Shown piece after piece: positions 32,241-42,529 of a DNA stretch of 64,000 bases. Numbering within the stretch: the stretch's first letter is position 1; each line of letters begins with the position of its first letter. The notes below the pieces were generated by a model. It had not been told where the DNA came from. It was given only the letters and a program-made list of their open reading frames with translations, and searched no databases. The DNA is taken from NCBI RefSeq assembly GCF_016863315.1, contig NZ_BOOQ01000027.1, forward strand, positions 1-64,000, given 5' to 3'. The DNA comes from Planotetraspora silvatica (GTDB taxonomy: Bacteria; Actinomycetota; Actinomycetes; Streptosporangiales; Streptosporangiaceae). The position numbers were made by a program, and so were the translations under genes.

Positions 32241-33377
32241 TCAGAGGGCGCGCTCGGCGAAGAGCGTCACGACGAGGAGCACGACCAGCGCTCCGAGGTG
32301 CGCGGTCGACGACCACAGCCCGATGGGGAAGCTCGCCGCTGCGAGCAGCGCGGCGAGCGGCCGCGCCGGACCGCGGCCGAGCCCGAGCAGGCGCCGGAAC
32401 CACACGTTGCCGGCGAGGAACAGGGCGACGCCGGCCGCCAGCGCGACGGCCGGCCCGAGGTCGAGATGGTCGTGCCCGATGGCCTTCTTGATCCCGGCGG
32501 CCGTGGCCACGACGCCGAGCAGCAGGGGGATGTGGGCGTAGAAGTAGGCCCCGAGGATGTGCCAGGTGCGCTTCACGACCTCCATCCGGAGCAGGGACCG
32601 CACCGGGGCCTCCTCGTCCCCGCCGAAGTACACCCACCACAAGGCGGCCGTGAGCGCGAGCCCGAGCAGGGCCGCGACGACCAGCCCCGGGGTCGGGTGG
32701 GCGCCGCTCGCCCCGATGCCGATGGCCACGATCGACTCGCCGAGCACGATGATGACGAGCAGTCCGTGCCGTTCGACGATGTGCGCGGGGTGGAGCGCGA
32801 ATCCCCGCTGGCCGATGAAGTACGGGCTCGTCCACACCAGGACGAGCGCGGCGGCCCAGAGCACGTAGTTCCACGGCGCCGACGCGAAGGCGGCGCCGAA
32901 GATGAGCGCGGTCGCTCCGAGGTTGAACGGCAGAAGCCTGAAGACGGCGCTGGACGCCTGCAGGTAGAGCCCGCCGTGGACGAGCACGATGACGAGGTAG
33001 CCGATCGCGAAGGCCACGCCGCCGCCGTCGAAGGCGCTCGGGACCGCCAGCGCCATGATCAGGAATCCGGCCATGCCGCACAGGATGAGGACCCGCCTGG
33101 CCGGCCTCTCCGGGGGGACGGCGTTCGTCAGCCAGGCGTAGCCGGCGTACATCCACCACAGGACGCCGAAGATGAGCAGCGTCTGGACGACGCCCTGACC
33201 CGTGAAGTGGTGCGCTCCCGGCGCCCTCTCCGTGAAGTCGCCGACGACCAGCGTGGTCAGCTGGGTGACGGTGAAGACGAAGACGAGGTCGAAGAAGAGC
33301 TCGATCGTCGAGACGCGGAGCTCGTTCTCGGGGGAGGTGGGTTCCACCTTTTCCGCGAACCAGGTGGGCAGGCGCAT
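32241..33377 (-). CDS. ltrA: low-temperature requirement protein A (LtrA) family membrane protein
   Basis: A 378-residue integral membrane protein with about ten hydrophobic segments. ELFFDLVFVFTVTQL near the N-terminus and the later ERHGLLVIIVLGESIVAIG are the two signature segments of the LtrA family. The first member was linked to growth at low temperature in Listeria; the biochemical role is not established. It is a single leftward gene between the SRPBCC gene and the 2OG-oxygenase gene and is not obviously in an operon. Confidence 0.88.
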   Translation of the reverse strand: MRLPTWFAEKVEPTSPENELRVSTIELFFDLVFVFTVTQLTTLVVGDFTERAPGAHHFTGQGVVQTLLIFGVLWWMYAGYAWLTNAVPPERPARRVLILCGMAGFLIMALAVPSAFDGGGVAFAIGYLVIVLVHGGLYLQASSAVFRLLPFNLGATALIFGAAFASAPWNYVLWAAALVLVWTSPYFIGQRGFALHPAHIVERHGLLVIIVLGESIVAIGIGASGAHPTPGLVVAALLGLALTAALWWVYFGGDEEAPVRSLLRMEVVKRTWHILGAYFYAHIPLLLGVVATAAGIKKAIGHDHLDLGPAVALAAGVALFLAGNVWFRRLLGLGRGPARPLAALLAAASFPIGLWSSTAHLGALVVLLVVTLFAERAL

Positions 33378-33423
33378 GCGGACATTGTGCGGCTTTCTTG
33401 ATTACAAGATTGCACCGCTTCGA

Positions 33424-34413
33424 TCACGTCTGGTCGAGAACCTCGTCCCGCAGTTGGGGGAACACCTTCGATACCTTGCCGAGCAGGTAGTCGCCGTACG
33501 TGCCGGTGAAGGCGCGCAGGTCCTGGCCGTCCCATCGGGGGCGGCCGCCGTCGGCTTGCGGCAGCGAGGGCAGCGGCGGCACCTCGCAGTCCCAGCCGGG
33601 ATCGAAGAAGAACGGGAACGACAGGCGCTCCCGCCCGCTGAGATTGCGCACGCGGTGCGGCGTCGACCGGTAGTGGCCGCCGGTCAGGCGGTCCAGCATG
33701 TCGCCGATGTTGCAGACGAACGTGCCGGGAATGGGCGGCGCCTCGATCCAGCCCCGGGAGGTGTGGACCTGGAGCCCGCCGTTGCCGTCCTGCAGCAGCA
33801 GCGTCAGCAGCCCGTAGTCGGTGTGCTCGCCCACCCCCCAGTCGTCGGAGTCCGGCGGCGACGGCGGGTAGTGGAACATCCGGAAGAGCACGGTCGGCGC
33901 CGCCGTGTAGCCCGAGGAGAAGTAGTCCTCGTCGAGTCCGAGGCTCAGGGCGATCCCGCGCATGACCGCCTGGCCGACATCGGTGAGCATGCCGAGGTAG
34001 CGCAGCACGGTGTCCCGCAACTCCGGCACCTCGGCGGGGAAGAGGTTGCGGCCGTACAGCGGACGCTGCTCGTCGTCGGTCGCCTCGGCGCCGAAGTAGA
34101 CGCCCTCCTTGAGGTCGGGACGCCCGGAGGTGAGTTCGCCGCCGACGGGGAAGAAGCCGCGCCAGGCCCGGCCTCCCCTGTTCATGGAGATCTCCATCTT
34201 CCGCTCGAGGGGGAGCGCGAAGAAGCGCCGCGCGGCCGCGTCCAGTCCGGCCACGAGTTCCGGTGGCACACCGTGCCCGCTGATGTAGAAGAACCCGCTG
34301 TCCCGGCAGGCCGCCCCGATCTCACGTGCGACGGCCGCACGATCCTCGGATGAGGCCGGGCCGACGAGGGCGCTCACGTTGATGATCGGCAAGGGTCCCG
34401 ATGCGCTCGACAT
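33424..34413 (-). CDS. 2-oxoglutarate/Fe(II)-dependent dioxygenase, isopenicillin-N-synthase-like
   Basis: A 329-residue protein with both domains of the family. The N-terminal DIOX_N part is [10 protein letters not shown] ... [12 protein letters not shown], and the C-terminal jelly roll carries HTD in [12 protein letters not shown], a distal His in STPHRVRN and the Arg-x-Ser cosubstrate pair in RERLSF. It oxidises a small molecule using Fe(II), O2 and 2-oxoglutarate; the substrate is not predictable. The ATG at 34413 was chosen because the family begins with PIINV and AGGAG lies just upstream. It is divergent from the EamA gene, which could export a product or substrate. Confidence 0.9.
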   Translation of the reverse strand: MSSASGPLPIINVSALVGPASSEDRAAVAREIGAACRDSGFFYISGHGVPPELVAGLDAAARRFFALPLERKMEISMNRGGRAWRGFFPVGGELTSGRPDLKEGVYFGAEATDDEQRPLYGRNLFPAEVPELRDTVLRYLGMLTDVGQAVMRGIALSLGLDEDYFSSGYTAAPTVLFRMFHYPPSPPDSDDWGVGEHTDYGLLTLLLQDGNGGLQVHTSRGWIEAPPIPGTFVCNIGDMLDRLTGGHYRSTPHRVRNLSGRERLSFPFFFDPGWDCEVPPLPSLPQADGGRPRWDGQDLRAFTGTYGDYLLGKVSKVFPQLRDEVLDQT

Positions 34414-34517
34414 TCTCCTATCCCAACACATGGTCCGGAAATCGCTCGAACTAAGGCGCCAAAGGGCATTACGCTCCTTACCGGCACGAGATCGTCTGCG
34501 AGCAGAGGACTGCACAC

Positions 34518-35435
34518 ATGCGCCGGTGGGTTCCCTTCTTCATCCTGCTGGCCGCCATCTGGGGCAACAGTTTCTTCTTCATCAAAGTCGCCGTGGGCAG
34601 CCTCCACCCGCTCCAGATCTCCTTCGGGCGGATGGCGATCGCATCGGTGACCCTGCTGGTCGTGCTGTTCGCCAGTGGGAGGCGCCTGCCGAGGGATCCC
34701 AAGCTGTGGGGTCACTTCGCCCTCGCCTCGACCGTGCTCACCACTTTGCCGTTCACGCTCTTCGGGTACGGCGAGCAGCATGTGTCCTCGGTGGTCGCCT
34801 CCATCTGGAACGCCACGACGCCCCTGTGCACGCTCGTGTTCGCCCTGCTGCTCCGCAGCGAGCGGGCGACCGCCGCCAGGATCACCGGCCTCGGCGTCGG
34901 CTTCGCCGGGGTGATGGTGGTCCTGGGGGTCTGGGAGCCCGTCTCCGGCGGCGAGTTGACCGGTAGCCTCGCCTGCTTCGCGGCCGCCGCCTGCTACGGC
35001 GTCGGAGGGGCCTACCTGGGCCGCTTCATCACCCATCGTGGCGAGGAGCCGATCGTCCTCGCCACCACCCAGATCCTCGCCGGAACGGTCGAACTCGCCG
35101 TCATCACGCCCCTCGCGGGCGTGCCGCTCGTCAACCTCGATGTCCCGGGGGAGGTGTGGGGCAGCCTGCTCGCCCTGGGCGCGCTCGGCACCGGCATCGC
35201 CTATCTGCTCCTCTACCGCGTCCAGCGGATCGCGGGCGTCACGACCACGTCGACCGTGACCTACCTTCTGCCGGTGTTCGCGACCGTATCCGGCGTGACG
35301 ATCCTCGACGAGCGGCTCACCTGGCACCAGCCTGTCGGCGCCGTCGTCGTGCTCGTCGGGATCGCGGTGATCCAGGGCGCCATCCCGCTCCGCCGCCGGG
35401 CCGCCCGCCCGGTCGCCGCGGTGGCCGCCGAGTAG
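34518..35435 (+). CDS. EamA/DMT-superfamily metabolite transporter
   Basis: A 305-residue protein with ten hydrophobic segments arranged as two EamA repeats. The first begins [20 protein letters not shown], a typical opening for RhaT/YdcZ-like drug-metabolite transporters, and the second begins [25 protein letters not shown] lies upstream of the ATG at 34518. It likely exports an amino acid or metabolite. It is divergent from the 2OG-oxygenase, with 104 bp between. Confidence 0.9.
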   Translation: MRRWVPFFILLAAIWGNSFFFIKVAVGSLHPLQISFGRMAIASVTLLVVLFASGRRLPRDPKLWGHFALASTVLTTLPFTLFGYGEQHVSSVVASIWNATTPLCTLVFALLLRSERATAARITGLGVGFAGVMVVLGVWEPVSGGELTGSLACFAAAACYGVGGAYLGRFITHRGEEPIVLATTQILAGTVELAVITPLAGVPLVNLDVPGEVWGSLLALGALGTGIAYLLLYRVQRIAGVTTTSTVTYLLPVFATVSGVTILDERLTWHQPVGAVVVLVGIAVIQGAIPLRRRAARPVAAVAAE

Positions 35436-35446
35436 AGTCCGGCCCC

Positions 35447-36265
35447 TCAGTCCTGCTTTCCGGTGCGCCGGCCGGCGACCAGGGTGTCGCCCGGCTTCGG
35501 TGAGGGGGCCTCGCTGCGGCTCTCCGTCGTCTCGTCGGGCCGCTTGGGACGGCGGAGCCTCGGCTTCGGCACGGTGTTCTCCACCGTGGCCTCCTTGGCC
35601 TCCGTCCGTCCCGTGTTCCCGGCCGCTCCGGTCTGCGAGGGCGTCTCCGGATCGCGGAGCGACGAGGTGCCGGCGTTCGCCCCCTTCGGGGCCGAGTCCT
35701 TCGCGGCGGGCGCCTTCGGAGCGGGTGACGGCGGGGCGGCGCCCGGGGTCGCGTCTCCTCCCTCGCCCGGCCGGGTGTCGCCGGGCCGGGGCTCGCGCAG
35801 CGCGGCGATGACGGCGTCGGCCTCGGCGTCCGCGGCGAAGTCGTCGGCCTCCTCCGCCTCACGCCGTTTGATCACGACCATGTGATCGACGGACACACGT
35901 CCGGCGCCGACCACCGCGAGCAGGACGGACGCGGCTCCCAGCGCGACGATCAGTTCGATGCTCCCGCCGGTGAGCGGCAGGCCGGTGTCCCCGGCCGTGA
36001 GGACGAAGACGGCGAGGGCCTCGGCGAACAGCACCAGCCCGATGGCCGGCACGGCCAGGCCCGCGATGAGCAGCGTGCCGCCGATCAGCTCGATCAGCAT
36101 GGTGGCCGCGGCCCAGGCGCCGGGCGCGGGGGCGCCCAGCTCACTGAACTGCGCACCGGTCGCGGTGAGGCCGGCTTCCAGCTTGTGCCAGCCGTTGGCG
36201 AAGAAGATTCCGCCGACGCCCATGCGGGCCGCCAGCGATGCGAGATCTTGGAGGGTTCTCTTCAC
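35447..36265 (-). CDS. DoxX-family membrane protein with long disordered tail
   Basis: A 272-residue protein in two parts. Residues about 1-130 are a DoxX domain with four hydrophobic segments (RMGVGGIFFANGWHKL; MLIELIGGTLLIAGL; VLFAEALAVFVLTAG; VSVDHMVVIKRR). Residues about 135-272 are low-complexity, rich in Pro, Ala, Lys, Asp and Glu, and predicted disordered. DoxX proteins associate with redox enzymes at the membrane; the long charged tail is not part of the family core and may be a cytoplasmic interaction tail. It converges with the EamA gene. Confidence 0.85.
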   Translation of the reverse strand: MKRTLQDLASLAARMGVGGIFFANGWHKLEAGLTATGAQFSELGAPAPGAWAAATMLIELIGGTLLIAGLAVPAIGLVLFAEALAVFVLTAGDTGLPLTGGSIELIVALGAASVLLAVVGAGRVSVDHMVVIKRREAEEADDFAADAEADAVIAALREPRPGDTRPGEGGDATPGAAPPSPAPKAPAAKDSAPKGANAGTSSLRDPETPSQTGAAGNTGRTEAKEATVENTVPKPRLRRPKRPDETTESRSEAPSPKPGDTLVAGRRTGKQD

Positions 36266-36340
36266 GGCTCCTCATTCTGGAGGGATGGGGGTGGCTTGCC
36301 CAGACAATCTCCCCATAACCCCTGCCCTCATGCGTGGTCG

Positions 36341-37873
36341 TCAGGCCGAGAGGCGATCGTCGTCCTCTTGGGGGGATGGGCCGGACCGGGGGATCAGCAC
36401 GGCGACGGCGAGCGCGGTCAGGCAGAGCAGGGCGACGCTGACGACGACCGTGGAGTGCAGTGCGGTGACGAAGGCGACCCGGGCCGCGCTGAGCAACTCG
36501 GGACCGGCGGTGCTCCCCGTCTCGGTGGCGACGTGGGCGGCCGCGGCGAGTGATTCCCGTGCCTCGGCCATCAGGGGTTCCGGTACTCCCGGGACGGTGG
36601 CGAGCGACGGCGCGTAGACGATAGCGGTGATCGTCCCGAGGACCGCGATGCCGAGCCCGGCCCCCAGTTCGTAGGCCGTCTCCTCGATCGCGGCCGCTCC
36701 TCCGGCGCGCGACTCGGGGGTGGACGCCATGATGGTGTCCGAGGCCGCGAGCAGCGCCACCTCGACTCCGAAGCCGATCCCCACGAAGCAGAGCGTGAGC
36801 ATGACCGGGTGCTGCTCGACGCCCCAGCTCAGAACGGGGATGAGGGACAGGGCGGTGAGGGCCAGCCCCCCGGTCGTCGTCGCGCGCAGGCCGATCCGCT
36901 GGAGCACGTGCGCCGCGGCGAGCCCTCCGGCGATCGCGGCCACCATCAGGGGCAACATGCGGACCGCGGCCGCCAGCGGAGTCAGGCCCAGCACGAGCTG
37001 GAGGTACTGGGCGAGCATCAGCTCCAGCCCCACCAACGCGAAGATCGCGAAGAGCACGCAGGCCACACCGGTGGAGAACCCGCGCTGCGTGAAGAGCCCG
37101 ACGTCGAGCAGCGGGAACGCCAGGCGGCGCTGACGCCGGACGAACCAGATCAGCAGGACGACGCCGGCGACGAACACGGCCACGGAGGCGCCGCGGCCGA
37201 TCGTGTGCCCGTAGCCGGCCTCCTTGAGCCCGAACGCGACCGACAGGATGCCGAGGGTCGACAGGACGGCGCTCAGCGCGTCCCAGGGATGGCCGGAGCG
37301 GCGCTCCGACGGGGGCAGGAGCCGCACCGCCAGCGGCAACGCGACGATGAGCAGGGGGACGTTGATCAGGAAGACCGCCCCCCACCACAGGTGCTCGACC
37401 AGCACGCCGCCGATCAGCGGCCCGACGGCCGCTCCGGCCGCCGCCACCGCGCTCCAGACCCCGAGGGCGATCGCGCGTTCCCTGCGGTCGGTGAAGACCT
37501 GCCGGATGATCGAGAGCGTGGCCGGCATGATCATCGCACCGCCGACGCCGAGGAGAGCGCGCGAGACGATCAGCGCCTGCGGGCTCCAGGCGAACGCCGA
37601 CGCCAGCGAGGCGAGCCCGAAGACCACGTAGCCGGCGAGCACGAAGCGGCGTCTGCCGTACCGGTCGCCCAGCGTGCCGAAGGTGACCAGCAGCGGGGCG
37701 ACGACGAGCGAGTAGATGTCGATGATCCAGAGCAGCTCGATCGAGGACGGCTCGAGCGCAGCGGTCAGCGCGGGCACCGCGATGTGCAGCACGGTGGCGT
37801 CGACGGCGATGAGGAGCAGGCTGAAGCAGAGCAGCACAAGGACCCACCACCGGTTCGCCCGGCGTTCATGCAC
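36341..37873 (-). CDS. MFS transporter, DHA2 (EmrB/QacA) type
   Basis: A 510-residue protein with about 14 hydrophobic segments. FSLLLIAVDATVLHIAVPAL, the loop motif GDRYGRRRFVLAGY and the motif-C region LLGVGGAMIMPATLSIIRQVF identify a drug:H+ antiporter of the 14-segment group, similar to Smv/QacA proteins. GTG at 37873 was preferred over upstream ATG codons (37921, 37927) because GGAGG lies 4 bp before it. A palindrome lies 170 bp upstream, but no regulator is adjacent. The likely role is efflux of a cationic or hydrophobic compound. Confidence 0.88.
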   Translation of the reverse strand: MHERRANRWWVLVLLCFSLLLIAVDATVLHIAVPALTAALEPSSIELLWIIDIYSLVVAPLLVTFGTLGDRYGRRRFVLAGYVVFGLASLASAFAWSPQALIVSRALLGVGGAMIMPATLSIIRQVFTDRRERAIALGVWSAVAAAGAAVGPLIGGVLVEHLWWGAVFLINVPLLIVALPLAVRLLPPSERRSGHPWDALSAVLSTLGILSVAFGLKEAGYGHTIGRGASVAVFVAGVVLLIWFVRRQRRLAFPLLDVGLFTQRGFSTGVACVLFAIFALVGLELMLAQYLQLVLGLTPLAAAVRMLPLMVAAIAGGLAAAHVLQRIGLRATTTGGLALTALSLIPVLSWGVEQHPVMLTLCFVGIGFGVEVALLAASDTIMASTPESRAGGAAAIEETAYELGAGLGIAVLGTITAIVYAPSLATVPGVPEPLMAEARESLAAAAHVATETGSTAGPELLSAARVAFVTALHSTVVVSVALLCLTALAVAVLIPRSGPSPQEDDDRLSA

Positions 37874-38045
37874 GTCGCCTCCAGCGCGGACAGCGCCGGA
37901 CGCGGCCTCGACCCCGACCATGATCATAGGCTGATCAGGGCTCCTCGGCCCGCTTGAACATGCGTGGCAGCTTAGGCCATCACCGGAGACTTCCTCAGCC
38001 GCTTCCGGTGACCTCCGCCCGATATCAGGAGATGTCACCTCAAGT

Positions 38046-38057
38046 CTCTCTAGAGAG
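38046..38057. promoter_or_regulatory. 12-bp perfect palindrome in divergent intergenic region
   Basis: CTCTCTAGAGAG is followed directly by an AT-rich stretch, CTATAGGTATATA, that could hold a -10 element. It sits between the leftward DHA2 exporter and the rightward TPR membrane protein. It may be an operator, but no cognate regulator is nearby. Confidence 0.4.
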
Positions 38058-38114
38058 CTATAGGTATATATCCGCTGTCTAGGCAAGCCACGACCCGCAA
38101 CGGATCATGCGGGG

Positions 38115-40001
38115 GTGGGGAGCGAGATCGATCAATGGGACACATCCCCGGTTCCGCCCCCGCACGACCACGCCGACCCTCGGGCCTGGTGCGCGGTCGC
38201 GGTGGCGAGATTGTCGCGCGGCCAGCCCGACGCGGCGCTGGACGCGGCGCGCCAGGCGGTCGACCGTGACCCGTACGGCGAGTGGGGGCATCGCCTGGCG
38301 AGCCTCGCCCTCGAACGTCTCGGCCGGGACTCGGAGGCGGTCGAGGCGGCACGCGAGGCCGTACGGCTCGCGCCGGGGTCGTGGGCGGCCAGGCTGCGGC
38401 TCGGCGGCGCGCTCCGCCGCGTGCCGGGACACTGGCGAGAGGCGTGGGCGGAGGCGCGCACGGCCGTCCGGTTCGCCCCGGAAGAGGCTGATCCGCACGT
38501 CCTCACCGGAGATCTGGCCCTGCTCAGGGGAGAGCACGCGCGAGCGGCGAGGGCGTACGAGGCCGCGCTGAGCCGCTCGCGGGACCACCGGGTGGCCCGG
38601 ATCAACCTCGGCCTCACGCTCCTGCGCTGGGAACGGCCGCGCGGGCACCACGACCCGGCCTGGGAGGCGGACCCGCGCGACACGGGCCGCGCGAGGCACG
38701 CCATCGTGACGTGGTCGCGCCAGATCCGGGTGCTGCTCGCGCTGGCGCTGACCGCGGCGTCGGTCGCCGGCCTCGGGTTCGACCTGCGCAGGGAGGCGCA
38801 GATCGGGGGCGCGGCGGTGCTCGCCGTGGTGCTGGCGATCACCATCAGGCAGGCGGGCCGCGTGCGGTCGTGGCCGTACGTCGTCCCCATGATGGGACGC
38901 GACCTGTGGCTCAGCATGTCGGCGTCCGTCAGCCTTCTCGTCGTCGCCGCCTACGTGGCCGGCATCGCGACGCTTCCCGAGGCCGGGGCGACGGCGCTGC
39001 GACGGCCGGAGGACGGCGTGTGGGCCGGTGCGATCGGCCTGGTGCTGTTCAACGGCCCGGCCGTGTCGCTGACGCGCCTGATCGTGGAGACCTGGCGGGG
39101 CAGGCTCGTCCCGGCGCTGACACAACTCGCCGCCGCCTCGGACGAGCGGACCGCCCTGCGTGACATCGACGTGACGCTGTGGCTCGTGGTGGGCCGCGCG
39201 TGGTGGCTGATCGTGCTCACCGCGCTCCTGCCGCCTCTCACCGGCGAGCCGTTCACGGCCGCCGCCGCGCTGGCCGTCCCGGCCGCCCTGCTGTACGGAA
39301 GGTCGAAGGTCGCGAGGGGAGCCGGGCGGGGGCTTCCCCTGCGCGCGATCCCGCGAACCGACCGGTGGCTCGCGATCGCGCTGCCGGCGCTGCTCGTGGC
39401 CGTCGCGGGCCTGGTCGTGGCGGGAGTCGTCAGCGGGACCGCGGAGATCCGCGGCGGATCGGCGACGGGAGTCGTGCCGCGTCCGGACGGCGGACCGGCC
39501 GCCGCCGTCGCTCGCGGGGCGCTGCTGTGCGTGTTGGGCGCTCTGGTCGTCGTGGCCGTCGCGTTCGCGGCGCGGGCCGCGCGGGCGTGGTGGCGCGGCG
39601 GTCCGGGACCCCTGCGGTCCTCGCTCGTCATGTCGGACTCGCGGGCGGCGCGGCTCTCCGGCGACGTCAGCCCGTCGATCGGGTTGAGCGACGACGTGCG
39701 CCACGCCGCGACCTTCTCCCGCAGCGTGGTGCTGGCCTACACCGAGCCGGGCGGACCGCGCGCGCTCGCGGTCAGCGCGGTCACCTCGGTGAGCGCGTCG
39801 GGGGAGTTCCGCCTGATCACCGGGGACGAGGCCTGGGACGCCGTGGAGCGCGACCCCCGTGTCGTCCTGTACGTCGGCGACCCGCGCTTCTGGGCGGAGG
39901 TCAGAGGCGTCGCCGTGCCCGACAACGACGTCCTGCGCGTCACCCCCCGGCACGTCCTCATGCGGGAGTACCCCGGCCGCCACCAGGCTCGCACTCGTTA
40001 G
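38115..40001 (+). CDS. TPR-containing multi-pass membrane protein, uncharacterised
   Basis: A 628-residue protein. Residues about 20-175 contain at least four tetratricopeptide-like helical pairs (ALDAARQAVDRDPYGEWGHR, EAVEAAREAVRLAPGSWAAR, EARTAVRFAPEEADPHVLTG, RAARAYEAALSRSRDHRVAR). About seven to eight hydrophobic segments follow between residues 205 and 495, then a soluble C-terminal domain of about 130 residues. The start is a GTG at 38115 after CGGGG. It is followed after 57 bp by a membrane-anchored tandem AAA+ protein on the same strand, so the two may form a membrane assembly or chaperone unit. No family name is recognised. Confidence 0.7.
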   Translation: MGSEIDQWDTSPVPPPHDHADPRAWCAVAVARLSRGQPDAALDAARQAVDRDPYGEWGHRLASLALERLGRDSEAVEAAREAVRLAPGSWAARLRLGGALRRVPGHWREAWAEARTAVRFAPEEADPHVLTGDLALLRGEHARAARAYEAALSRSRDHRVARINLGLTLLRWERPRGHHDPAWEADPRDTGRARHAIVTWSRQIRVLLALALTAASVAGLGFDLRREAQIGGAAVLAVVLAITIRQAGRVRSWPYVVPMMGRDLWLSMSASVSLLVVAAYVAGIATLPEAGATALRRPEDGVWAGAIGLVLFNGPAVSLTRLIVETWRGRLVPALTQLAAASDERTALRDIDVTLWLVVGRAWWLIVLTALLPPLTGEPFTAAAALAVPAALLYGRSKVARGAGRGLPLRAIPRTDRWLAIALPALLVAVAGLVVAGVVSGTAEIRGGSATGVVPRPDGGPAAAVARGALLCVLGALVVVAVAFAARAARAWWRGGPGPLRSSLVMSDSRAARLSGDVSPSIGLSDDVRHAATFSRSVVLAYTEPGGPRALAVSAVTSVSASGEFRLITGDEAWDAVERDPRVVLYVGDPRFWAEVRGVAVPDNDVLRVTPRHVLMREYPGRHQARTR

Positions 40002-40058
40002 GTCCACCCATTGCGCCGTCCCGTGCGGTATAACCGGGGGCGAACCGGGGAGGCGTCG

Positions 40059-42410
40059 ATGCGAGACTCCGAAAGGGCACGGTCCGCGGGGATCTTAAGA
40101 CGGACCACGGCACGGGATGTGTTCGAACAGGTCCGCGTTCGCTATTTCCGCCTTTCGCCGTTCGCCAGACGTGTCGTGTTCGTCGGGCTGCTCATCGCCG
40201 TCATGGGCCTGGCCGCGGCGTTGGGCTGGCCGCTCAGCACGACGTTCGTCTGCACCGTCGTCGTGCTGGCCTTCGTCGCGCTCGCGCTCAGCTATCCGCG
40301 GGCCGCGGCGACCGCGCTGGTCATGGCCGCCTGGGGGCTGCTGCTCTGGCCGTTCCTGGGCGTGTTCGGCACGCAGTCGATCGCGCCGTCCCTGTTGCTG
40401 TTCCTCGCCGTCCCCGTCGCCGCGGCCGCGCACCTGATCCGCTGGGTGACGCCGTGGGTCACCACGCTCATGGCCCTGGCCCCGGCCGGCGTCGTCGCGT
40501 TCGCGTTGTCGTGGTCGTCGCCCGCCGCGTCCCTGTGGGGTGCGTACGGCGCGGCCGCCGCCGTCCTGATCTTCCGGTTCGTCCTGGCCCGCGGGGTCCG
40601 GGCCGACTACGAGCAGGAAGGGACGGAAGGCGACGCGCAGACCGCCCAGCAGCGGATCAGGATCGGCGGTCACCAGGCCTCACCGGGTGACAAGGGGGCG
40701 CCGCCGCCCATCACGGTCGAGCAGGCACTCGGCGAACTGGAGTCCATGATCGGCCTGGAGCCGGTCAAGGAGCAGGTGCGGGCGATCGCGGCCTCCATCG
40801 AGGCGGCCAGGCTCCGCAAGGAGGCGGGCTACACCAACGAGCCGCCCATGCGGCACTTCGTCTTCGTCGGCCCGCCGGGCACGGGCAAGACGAGCGTCGC
40901 CCGCACGGTGGCCAAGATCTTCTACGCCTTCGGGCTGCTGGAGACCCCGTTCGTGGTGGAGGCCCAGCGGGCCGACCTCGTGGGCGAGTATCTGGGCGCC
41001 ACGGCGATCAAGACCAACGAGCTCATCGACCGGGCGCTCGGCGGGGTCCTGTTCGTCGACGAGGCCTACAGCCTGATCAACTCCGGCGACGGCCAGCCCG
41101 ACAGGTTCGGCTCGGAGGCGGTGCAGACCCTGCTGAAGCGGGCGGAGGACGACCGCGACCGGCTGATCGTCATCCTGGCCGGCTACGAGAAGGAGATGAA
41201 CGGCTTCCTGGCGTCCAACCCCGGTCTGTCCAGCCGGTTCGCCAGCAGGGTCCGCTTCCCGAGCTACACGCCGGCCGAGCTGCTGGAGATCACCGAGGCG
41301 CTGCAGATCAAGCGCGGCGACGCCCTCGCCCCCGATGCCCGGCCGGTGTTCCGCCGCCTGTACGAGGACGTCCACCGCCGCGGGCTCATCGACGAACTGG
41401 GCAACGCGCGGTTCGCGCGCAGCCTGACCGCGGCCGCCGCTCAGGCCCGTGACGTGCGGGTCGTCAGCGCCGGCGGCGCGCCGCGGGGCGAGGACCTGGT
41501 CACGATCATCGCCGCCGACGTCACCAGGGCGTTCAACGAGATCACCGCGCGGTTCCGCGGTTACCAGGCCACGCCGACGCTCGAGGACGCCCTGGCCGAC
41601 CTCGACCGCATGGCCGGGCTCGAACCGGTCAAGCAGCAGGTCCACGCGATAGCGGCGCAGCTGAAGGTGGCGCGGATGCGCCAGGAGCAAGGGCTGCCCA
41701 TCCAGTCGCAGATGCGGCATTTCGTCTTCGTCGGCCCACCCGGCACGGGGAAGACGACCGTCGCCCGGATCCTCGGCCGGATCTTCTCCGCGCTGGGCCT
41801 GCTCGCCCGGCCCGACGTGGTCGAGGCGTCCCGCGCCGACCTGGTGGGCCAGCACCTCGGGGCCACCGCCATCAAGACCAACGAACTCGTCGACCGGGCG
41901 CTCGGCGGAGTGCTGTTCATCGACGAGGCGTACAGCCTGGTCAACGCGGGCTATTCCGGAGGCGACGCCTTCGGGTCGGAGGCCGTGCAGACCCTGCTGA
42001 AGCGGGCCGAGGACGACCGCGACCGCGTCGTCATCGTCCTGGCCGGCTATCGGCGGGAGATGGACGCCTTCCTCGCGACCAACCCCGGGCTGGCCTCGCG
42101 GTTCGACCAGCGGGTGTCCTTCCCGTCCTACGCCCCCACCGAACTGGCCGAGATCGCCGCGCTGACGGCGTCCAAGAGCGGCGACCGCTTCGACGACGCG
42201 GCGGCGCGGGACCTCGCGGACGTCTTCGACTGGGTCTGCCGCGAAGGGCTCATCGACGGGCTGGGCAACGGCCGCTTCGCCCGCTCGCTGTACGAGAAGG
42301 CCGCACTGCGGCGCGACGTGCGGCTGGCGGCCCAGGGGACGGCGAACACCGCCGAGCTCACGACGATCACCAGCGAGGACGTCCGCAGCGCGGTCGACGA
42401 ATTGTCCTGA
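40059..42410 (+). CDS. membrane-anchored tandem CbbX/EccA-type AAA+ ATPase
   Basis: A 783-residue protein. Residues about 30-170 hold four to five hydrophobic segments. Two AAA+ modules of the CbbX/SpoVK/EccA type follow. The first has Walker A GPPGTGKTS at 271-279 and Walker B FVDE with Asp334/Glu335; the second has Walker A from Gly559 and Walker B FIDE with Asp622/Glu623. The two modules are very alike (each with GGVLF-DEAYSL and the EAVQTLLKRAEDDRDR segment), so they arose by duplication. GGGGAGG precedes the ATG at 40059. Proteins with these domains remodel Rubisco or power type VII secretion; no such partner is present here. Confidence 0.88.
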   Translation: MRDSERARSAGILRRTTARDVFEQVRVRYFRLSPFARRVVFVGLLIAVMGLAAALGWPLSTTFVCTVVVLAFVALALSYPRAAATALVMAAWGLLLWPFLGVFGTQSIAPSLLLFLAVPVAAAAHLIRWVTPWVTTLMALAPAGVVAFALSWSSPAASLWGAYGAAAAVLIFRFVLARGVRADYEQEGTEGDAQTAQQRIRIGGHQASPGDKGAPPPITVEQALGELESMIGLEPVKEQVRAIAASIEAARLRKEAGYTNEPPMRHFVFVGPPGTGKTSVARTVAKIFYAFGLLETPFVVEAQRADLVGEYLGATAIKTNELIDRALGGVLFVDEAYSLINSGDGQPDRFGSEAVQTLLKRAEDDRDRLIVILAGYEKEMNGFLASNPGLSSRFASRVRFPSYTPAELLEITEALQIKRGDALAPDARPVFRRLYEDVHRRGLIDELGNARFARSLTAAAAQARDVRVVSAGGAPRGEDLVTIIAADVTRAFNEITARFRGYQATPTLEDALADLDRMAGLEPVKQQVHAIAAQLKVARMRQEQGLPIQSQMRHFVFVGPPGTGKTTVARILGRIFSALGLLARPDVVEASRADLVGQHLGATAIKTNELVDRALGGVLFIDEAYSLVNAGYSGGDAFGSEAVQTLLKRAEDDRDRVVIVLAGYRREMDAFLATNPGLASRFDQRVSFPSYAPTELAEIAALTASKSGDRFDDAAARDLADVFDWVCREGLIDGLGNGRFARSLYEKAALRRDVRLAAQGTANTAELTTITSEDVRSAVDELS

Positions 42411-42529
42411 CCCGCTGAAGGAGTCCTGACGGTCTATGTCTTTCGTGCTCGCGCGTCCAGATGGCCGGGAGTGATTACTTTCTGCTACTAATCAAGTGCG
42501 ATATGTAGCTGGAGGAATCGGAGAGCACG

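Noticed and set aside
37874-38086. Longer N-terminus for the DHA2 exporter
   Set aside because: The extra residues have no transporter pattern and cover the palindrome region; a GTG with GGAGG at 37873 is better.
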